Shown in pieces: positions 59,224 through 64,000 of a stretch of DNA of 64,000 nucleotides (positions within the stretch are counted from its first letter, which is position 1; every line of letters starts with the position of its first letter). Source of the stretch: Deinococcus hopiensis KR-140. Its GTDB lineage: Bacteria > Deinococcota > Deinococci > Deinococcales > Deinococcaceae. The position numbers were made by a program, and so were the translations under genes. The stretch covers positions 62,001 to 126,000 of the forward strand of contig NZ_FWWU01000003.1 in assembly GCF_900176165.1 (NCBI RefSeq), written 5' to 3'. The notes under the pieces were generated by a model. That model was not told where the DNA came from and searched no databases. It was given only the letters and a program-made list of their open reading frames with translations.

Positions 59224-60314
59224 TTAAAAACGCCGCTTCCAGGGATCATGGATGGGAGATGCTCTCTTTGGGTCAAAAGCGGTAAAGAAGAGAGGGAGTG
59301 CTCTCCCAGGGCCCCTTTTTATCTTGCTCAGAGTGGTACGTAGAGCAGCCAGACCACGTCTGAAGTGGCTTTTGGATGAATACCCGTGTCTGAGGCAGCG
59401 TGACACGTCACACTGCTCCTTGAGCTCGCCCACAAAGCAACACCACTCAAAAGCGGGTGCGACCACGGCCAGGAGGGTTGAGACTCGGGCGGGAGGGGTG
59501 AGTTGGGCGCTCTCCAGAAAGAAACTCCTGGACTTCAGAGCCTGATGCATATCCTCTGCAGTTCAGCACAAGGCTTAGCGTTTCAGCGCTGATCCCGCGC
59601 GTCCCTGATAGGCAAGGAAGAGGGTCTGGCCGAAGGCGATCTTGCCTGCAAGAACGCGTAGGGTGAGGCCATAGACGTGAACGGGACGGGCCCCGCACCT
59701 CATCTGGACTGAGGTTCTTGGATCTGCCCCACACGGGCGAACCCTGCACCACACTGTTAACCCGGAGACGGATGATTGGCGAAATGTGGAAGTGGCGCAA
59801 AGCGACAAATCATTCCCCGCCGATGAATTCTTGGTCGGGGATCAATAACACTTTCCAGCCCTCAAGCGGGGGCATCACGCGCTCAACCAGGGTAATGCGG
59901 GTTGTCATGTTCCTGTTGCCGCTGTGCGAGCGGAAAGCTGAAGGTCTGTCAGCAGGCGCCCATCAGGAGAATATAGATGTTGGCAGAGCCCAGCTTCCAG
60001 TTGGTCCGGTCGAGGACGAGCGGCAATTGCTGCTCGTCCTGGAGATGGGCCAGGACGAAGAGGGCGACGAGGAGATCCGGAAGGGTGAACTGCACAAAGC
60101 GTTTCAGACGCTGGTACACCGTGTCATTTGAGTCTGGCAGATCGACGATCTGGACGGGTTGGTGCAGGACGACGCTCCAGGTCTGAATGACAGCGAGGAT
60201 CAGGGCACACAGGACGGTCCGTCGGCGAGGATCAAGGGGGAAGTGCTGGGCGAGCAGGGCGCAGAGGCCAGACTGAGGCGGTCGGCTCCGGGTGTTCTTC
60301 ATGAAAGAAAACAC
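59224..60314 (-). pseudogene. IS4-family transposase pseudogene
   Basis: Reads on the minus strand in several frames: N-terminus HFPLDPRRRTVLCALILAVI, QTWSVVLHQ...VYQRLKRFVQF, LPLVLDRTNWKLGSANIYIL (first Asp), then after an apparent internal deletion RITLVERVMPPLEGWKVLLI, PDQEFIGGE (second Asp), ISPIIRLRVNSVVQGSPVWG and finally MHQALKSRSFFLESAQLT, RVSTLLAVVAPAFEWCCFVG (Glu region), KSHFRRGLAALRTTLSKIKR. Stops and frameshifts throughout make it inactive. Terminal repeats are not clear. Confidence 0.8.
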
Positions 60315-60623
60315 CGTATAGGAGCTGAGTTATCATCCCGTCATCCCACTGAACCCAGTAGGCACGGCGTCCCTAACGCTGGCCCTGTCCGCAGCACGCC
60401 GCCAGCATCACCCTTACGGGCATGGCGTTCCGTGCGTTGCAACATTTGCCTTCCGTCTTCCAGTAAGAAACGAGAACCCGCCCTGGATCGGGGTCTGCGC
60501 GAGGGAGGGGATAGAGGACAGTCGGCGCAACTGACGCCACCTGCCATCCGCTCGCCATCCCCCCTTCCTTAACTTGAGCGTACAGAGGAAGCAATCCGGA
60601 GCGGTTGCCCAAGGAGAACAATC
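60315..60623. other. Leader region of the secreted protein gene
   Basis: 309 bases. No gene seen. It should hold the promoter of the gene at 60624; the ribosome binding site AAGGAG is at 60611-60616. Confidence 0.35.
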
Positions 60624-61373
60624 ATGCACAAGACCAACTTCACTGCCCTCGCCCTGCTGGGTCTCGGCTGTCTGTCAGGTGCGGCCCGTGCCGCCACCCC
60701 CGCCCAAGCGGGCTTTATCGTGGGAACCGTCGTGAATGAGCAGGGAAAGCCTCTGCCCGGCGTTGAGATTGACGTGGACAATACATTGTCCTACGACAGC
60801 GGACTCGTGACGTATACGGACGCAAAGGGACAGTACCGCGTAGATGTCCGTAAGCTGCCCTTCACGTTTCAGGTCTACGCCAAGATGAAACTGAAGTACA
60901 AGGACCTCACGGTGAATGTCGAGCTTGTTCCCAACAACCCGAACGCCGTTGCTGGTCTCGTGGGCGGCGTGCGCGACTTCGTCTTCAAGCCGAAGCCCGC
61001 TACGTCCGAAGACCCCTATGGAAGCCTGGGGCGCGTCTTCGTGGAGCGCGGCATCGGCGAGTACGATGTGGACATCACTGAGGTGCAAGTGACGCTGACG
61101 CCAGTGGGTCAACTCGCAGACGGCTCTGTGGGCAAGGCGCGTACCTTCAAGCTGCTGTCCAGCGGGAGCGGCCCGGTCATACCCAACGTGATGTGGGGGA
61201 CGTACAAGGTGACGGCCACGCTGAACGGGAGGCCGCTGGAGATCCGCCAACGGATGGATGGCCGTACGCCCGCTGCCTGGAACGCGGCATACATGGGGGG
61301 GTTTACCCGTGATTACAACGCCCTCACCCCCAGTATGTTTCTGGAAGTGCGGTTCCCCAAAAGCGGAAGCTGA
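60624..61373 (+). CDS. Secreted protein with carboxypeptidase regulatory-like domain
   Basis: 249 residues. The signal peptide (MHKTNFTALALLGLGCLSGA) ends near ARAAT. Residues about 30-110 (FIVGTVVNEQGKPLPGVEID, VDNTLSYDSGLVTYTDAKGQ, YRVDV) are the beta-sandwich of carboxypeptidase regulatory-like/CarboxypepD_reg domains, with G.V.N..GKPLPGV typical. The C-terminal half (VNVELVPNNPNAVAGLVGGV, RDFVFKP; PVIPNVMWGTYKVTATLNGR) looks like a second sandwich. It resembles Deinococcus surface proteins; substrate or polymer binding is inferred. Confidence 0.8.
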   Translation: MHKTNFTALALLGLGCLSGAARAATPAQAGFIVGTVVNEQGKPLPGVEIDVDNTLSYDSGLVTYTDAKGQYRVDVRKLPFTFQVYAKMKLKYKDLTVNVELVPNNPNAVAGLVGGVRDFVFKPKPATSEDPYGSLGRVFVERGIGEYDVDITEVQVTLTPVGQLADGSVGKARTFKLLSSGSGPVIPNVMWGTYKVTATLNGRPLEIRQRMDGRTPAAWNAAYMGGFTRDYNALTPSMFLEVRFPKSGS

Positions 61374-62019
61374 CTTCGGTAGTCCCCGGCGGTGTGGTTG
61401 TCGCGCGGTCATGAACAGGTCCGCCGCTTGACGGGCAGGATGCCGATCTCGTCCCCTGCAATACCCACGGGTCGCCAGTCGCCCGCCCAACCACCCCATG
61501 CTCAGTAACACTGAGCCGTCATGAAGGGGCGCCAGGCGGGCGCCAGGCGCGCCAGTCACCGCAGATCACGCTGTGCCGACCCGAGACGTCCGTCGCGGTA
61601 CGCCATCCATAAGCCCACCCAATGCAAAGGCACACTTGATAACGCCAGTAGGGCGTCAGCCCATCCCAGGATATATAGCGAGTCGAAGGTGAGTGGTGCA
61701 CTCGCTCGACGGGTAGGCATAAAGTGTGGCGGCTATGGGCAGCTTTGCGGGCTGGAAAGGACGCGAGAGAAGATTTTGGCCGTGTGGGGCGAGGAGTAGC
61801 GCCATACCACTGAGACTGAGATCTCAGGTGCGGCACCTATATCCTGCCCCGTGAGGTGGTAGATGTGGTTGGGTTGCTGCTCTGAAATGACGCTGTTGCA
61901 AGCCAGCACCACGCGGAATGCGCCAATCCGGTCGTCACGCGTCAGTTGCATCAGGTCAAGCCAGCGTTAAGTGGCGAGCGGGAGTCGACTGACGCATTAG
62001 ACGCCTCGCCCCCTGCCTC
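61374..62019. other. Degenerate region
   Basis: No gene supported. On the minus strand near 61590-61720 a hydrophobic stretch (SWDGLTPYWRYQVCLCIGWA, YGWRTATDV) looks like part of a decayed membrane protein. Confidence 0.35.
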
Positions 62020-62967
62020 TCGGCTGAAGATGCCGTCACGCCCGAACAACGGATCTTTGCTGCTGATGTTCTGCCCTGTGAGCGCAAGCGCTACTTCGGG
62101 CTGTGGTACGCCCATCTGGGCGACACGTCCTACCAACTCGCAGGGATGGGTCTCTTGACTGCTTCCCGTGTGTGGCGCACCCTACATCTCTACCAGCAAG
62201 GCGGTCCGCGTTCATCCGGGCCGACAAAGCCGCTTGACCCCAGAGATCTTGGCCGATGTTCGGGAACAACTTGAACGCGGCAAGCGGACGTGGAACTCAC
62301 GCACCCTCCCGGGGTACATTGCTCAGCAGAACAGCGCTCCGAGACCAGCTGCGCGCTGCGGGAATGCGTTGGCAGCGCACCCGATATGTGGTGGCCGCAC
62401 CAGCGGACCCCGAACAGAAAGCAGCCTTCCGAGACGACTTGGAAGCGGTAAAAAAGGAGCGCTGAATGACCTGAACCGCTTGTTGTTTCTCGGTGAGGCG
62501 GCGAGCAGGCTCACCCAACCCTACACGTATACCTGGCGACCCATTGGCTGCGCGATGGACGTCCCTACCAGCAAGGCACGTGGCATCACGGCGCGTCTAA
62601 ATCCCATGGGCGGCGTGGACTTTGCCACCGACAAAGTCCTCTACCGCGAGATCGAAGGCAACACCACAGCCGCCGACACCGTGGCTTTCGTCGAAATGCT
62701 GGCAGGGCAAGCTGATCCAGCCTGTCCCACGGTGCTTCTGATGGACCAAGCCAGCATTCATACCAGCGCCAGAGTGGGTCAACACCGCCAAAAGTGGAGA
62801 GAACATGGCCTGCTGATCGCGTATCTCCCGTCCTACAGCCCAGAACTCAACCCCTTGGAAGGACAGTGGCGCAAGCTCAAATACCACGACCTCCCACACC
62901 GCCAGCACGCTTCCAAAGCAGACCTTCGGGGAGCTGTTGGGGCTCCCAAGTGGGGTACCGCTGCATG
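62020..62967 (+). pseudogene. IS630-type transposase pseudogene
   Basis: Frames in succession carry the family text: YFGLWYAHLGDTSYQLAGMG (helix-turn-helix), SRVWRTLHLYQQGG, then LTPEILADVREQLERGKRTW. In a second frame comes LRDQLRAAGMRWQRTRYVVA. A third frame gives ALNDLNRLLFLGEAASRLTQ (first catalytic Asp replaced by Gly, LFLGE), TVLLMDQASIHTSARV (second Asp) and IAYLPSYSPELNPLEGQWRK (Glu). At least two frameshifts plus the missing Asp make it dead. It belongs to a different branch from the element at 14961. Confidence 0.75.
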
Positions 62968-62991
62968 ATCCCTGCTTCTCCCGCTAGCCAC

Positions 62992-63267
62992 CTACAAGGG
63001 CTGGAGGAGCGGCACCTGATTGGCAGGGAGGTTGGTCCCCGTGGGTCCGGTCAGGAAGGCCAGCGTACCCTCCACCGGGGACACGTCCAGCAGCACGGTC
63101 CGATGGAGTACCTGCCGCTCGGCCTGACCAGGCCTGGCTTCAATCCAGACGGTGGCGTTCTTCAAGTGTACGGTTCGTCCCCCGGGTCCGGTCGGGGCAG
63201 ACATTTCCGAAGTCGCGGCGAGCACCTTGAGGGCGAGTTGGGTGATGGACCACCTTACGCCAACCAC
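62992..63267 (-). CDS. Hypothetical protein, second of a pair
   Basis: About 91 residues from a GTG that overlaps the stop of the gene at 63255-63548. Text such as TGPGGRTVHLKNATVWIEAR, QVLHRTVLLDVSPVEGTLAF, LTGPTGTNLPANQVPLLQPL is regular beta-strand-like protein. No motif or family is recognised. The overlap suggests coupling. Confidence 0.4.
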   Translation of the reverse strand: MVGVRWSITQLALKVLAATSEMSAPTGPGGRTVHLKNATVWIEARPGQAERQVLHRTVLLDVSPVEGTLAFLTGPTGTNLPANQVPLLQPL

Positions 63268-63548
63268 ACCCGCACCATGACGGTGGAGCCGCGACCGGTG
63301 CACCTTGCCCGCGCCAGGATGACCCGGAGTTCCTCGGCGAGCACGGGAAGCGGCAGGAGTTCCAGGGCAGGTACGGCGTCAAGCGCGAAGCGCAGGGCGG
63401 TGTTCAGGTCCAACCCGGGCCTGCGCAGCAGGGACAGGAACGCGGCGTCGTGGCCCAGAGCCCGCGCACGCTGGCACAGCAACTCATAGGTGGGCGAGGT
63501 CGGTGCATCGGGCGGCTTCACGCCGTTGCGGAGGGCTGGTGATGTCAT
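63255..63548 (-). CDS. Hypothetical protein, first of a pair
   Basis: 97 residues from the ATG of MTSPALRNGVKPPDAPTSPT, with TGAGG upstream. It is helical (YELLCQRARALGHDAAFLSL, LDLNTALRFALDAVPALELL, PLPVLAEELRVILARARCTG). No family is known to me. It lies upstream of and overlaps the smaller gene at 62992. Confidence 0.45.
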   Translation of the reverse strand: MTSPALRNGVKPPDAPTSPTYELLCQRARALGHDAAFLSLLRRPGLDLNTALRFALDAVPALELLPLPVLAEELRVILARARCTGRGSTVMVRVWLA

Positions 63549-63698
63549 GGCCTCAGGGTAACGAGGTGAGGATGATTGCCGCATGACTGCCACGACCTCC
63601 CATCCGAGCACTGACGAAGCGGGTCCATCCGAACGGTGCGGACCAGCGCCGAACGGGCGAGAACGAGACAACATGAGGAGTTCCAGCCCAAAGAAAAG

Positions 63699-63720
63699 CC
63701 GCGCTCCTCAGGGAGCGCGG
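63699..63720 (-). terminator. Rho-independent terminator of the cupredoxin gene
   Basis: CCGCGCTCC, loop TCAG, GGAGCGCGG. On the minus strand it is followed by CTTTTCTTT. It lies 30 bases past the stop of the cupredoxin gene. Confidence 0.75.
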
Positions 63721-63749
63721 TCAGCAGCGTGCGTCCCCTGGGGAGCGGG

Positions 63750-64000
63750 TCACGGCTCGACCGTCACCGTGGCGGTCATGAAGGAGTGCTGCGCGCAGAC
63801 CACGGTGTACGTTCCCGCCTGATCGAAGGTGACGGCGAAGCGCCCGCCCTTGCGCAGCGGCGGCGAGACCTTCACCCCCTTTACCTCGATGGTGTGGGCC
63901 GCCATGTCGTCGTTGATCCACACCACCTTGGTGCCGCGCTCCACGTGCAGGGGACCCGGGGCATACTTGAAGCCGCTGATATGGACTTCGACCGTTCCAC
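63750..64000 (-). CDS. Cupredoxin-domain protein (partial, cut by window edge)
   Basis: The C-terminal 83 residues of a small blue-copper (plastocyanin/azurin-like) protein. The visible part starts VEVHISGFKYAPGPLHVERG and continues TKVVWINDDMAAHTIEVKGV, AGTYTVVCAQHSFMTATVTV. The copper ligands are His (AAHT), Cys (VVCAQ), His (AQH) and Met (SFM), all present with usual spacing, so a functional type 1 copper site is likely. The N-terminus and any signal peptide lie beyond base 64000. It is presumably a periplasmic electron carrier. Confidence 0.85.
   Translation of the reverse strand, partial: GTVEVHISGFKYAPGPLHVERGTKVVWINDDMAAHTIEVKGVKVSPPLRKGGRFAVTFDQAGTYTVVCAQHSFMTATVTVEP

Overview
The window looks like part of a secondary replicon (large plasmid or megaplasmid) of a Deinococcus-type bacterium. 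The evidence is the high GC content, a RepA-type initiator beside a nine-copy iteron origin, a heme oxygenase-bacteriophytochrome-response regulator operon very like that of Deinococcus radiodurans, a UvrA2-class protein, a BTAD/TPR regulator, and many decayed insertion sequences of families common in that genus (IS4, IS5, IS630, IS701). The assignment rests on recalled protein similarity, not on a search.

Layout. 1-3787: distal part of a branched-chain amino acid (Liv-type) ABC transporter operon. 5132-7719: two tandem CNNM/CorC-type membrane proteins. 8130-9889: repA and iteron origin. 10227-11606: IS701-type element. 11679-13936: small secreted and orphan proteins with rho-independent terminators. 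14052-15945: stacked mobile DNA (broken IS5, a 110-bp foldback element, an IS630 element with perfect 15-bp ends). 16211: orphan modA. 18071-21517: two small genes and a large BTAD/TPR regulator. 21683-24859: parA remnant, LacI regulator, truncated IS630 and a MITE. 25105-29116: HD-GYP gene divergent from bphO-bphP-bphR. 29384: DUF2239 gene with a leaderless promoter. 30794-41588: eight-gene xyloside operon on the minus strand (lacI regulator, binding protein, two permeases, GH5, xylA, xylB, GH52 beta-xylosidase), controlled at least at its first gene by a palindromic operator.

41589-53163 is a patchwork of small genes and remnants. It holds a DMP19-like gene, a DUF2568 gene, two SDR oxidoreductases each beside its own regulator (HxlR, TetR), and an ATP-grasp/acyltransferase pair whose second gene is interrupted by one in-frame stop. 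A roughly 6-kb block here is bracketed by about 145-bp direct repeats. 53164-64000 holds a hypothetical gene, uvrA2, a decayed Thg1-type tRNA nucleotidyltransferase with an unknown partner, DUF805, an IS4 remnant, a secreted carboxypeptidase-regulatory-domain protein, an IS630 remnant and a partial cupredoxin gene.

Five copies of a roughly 120-130 bp element share the outer 11 bp (GAGCATTTGTC) and the TA target of the IS630 element. They look like a non-autonomous MITE family of that transposon. The operons that can be read as working units are amino acid uptake, xylo-oligosaccharide uptake and hydrolysis feeding xylose isomerase and xylulokinase, and red/far-red light sensing. About a dozen genes are broken, as expected for a plastic accessory replicon.
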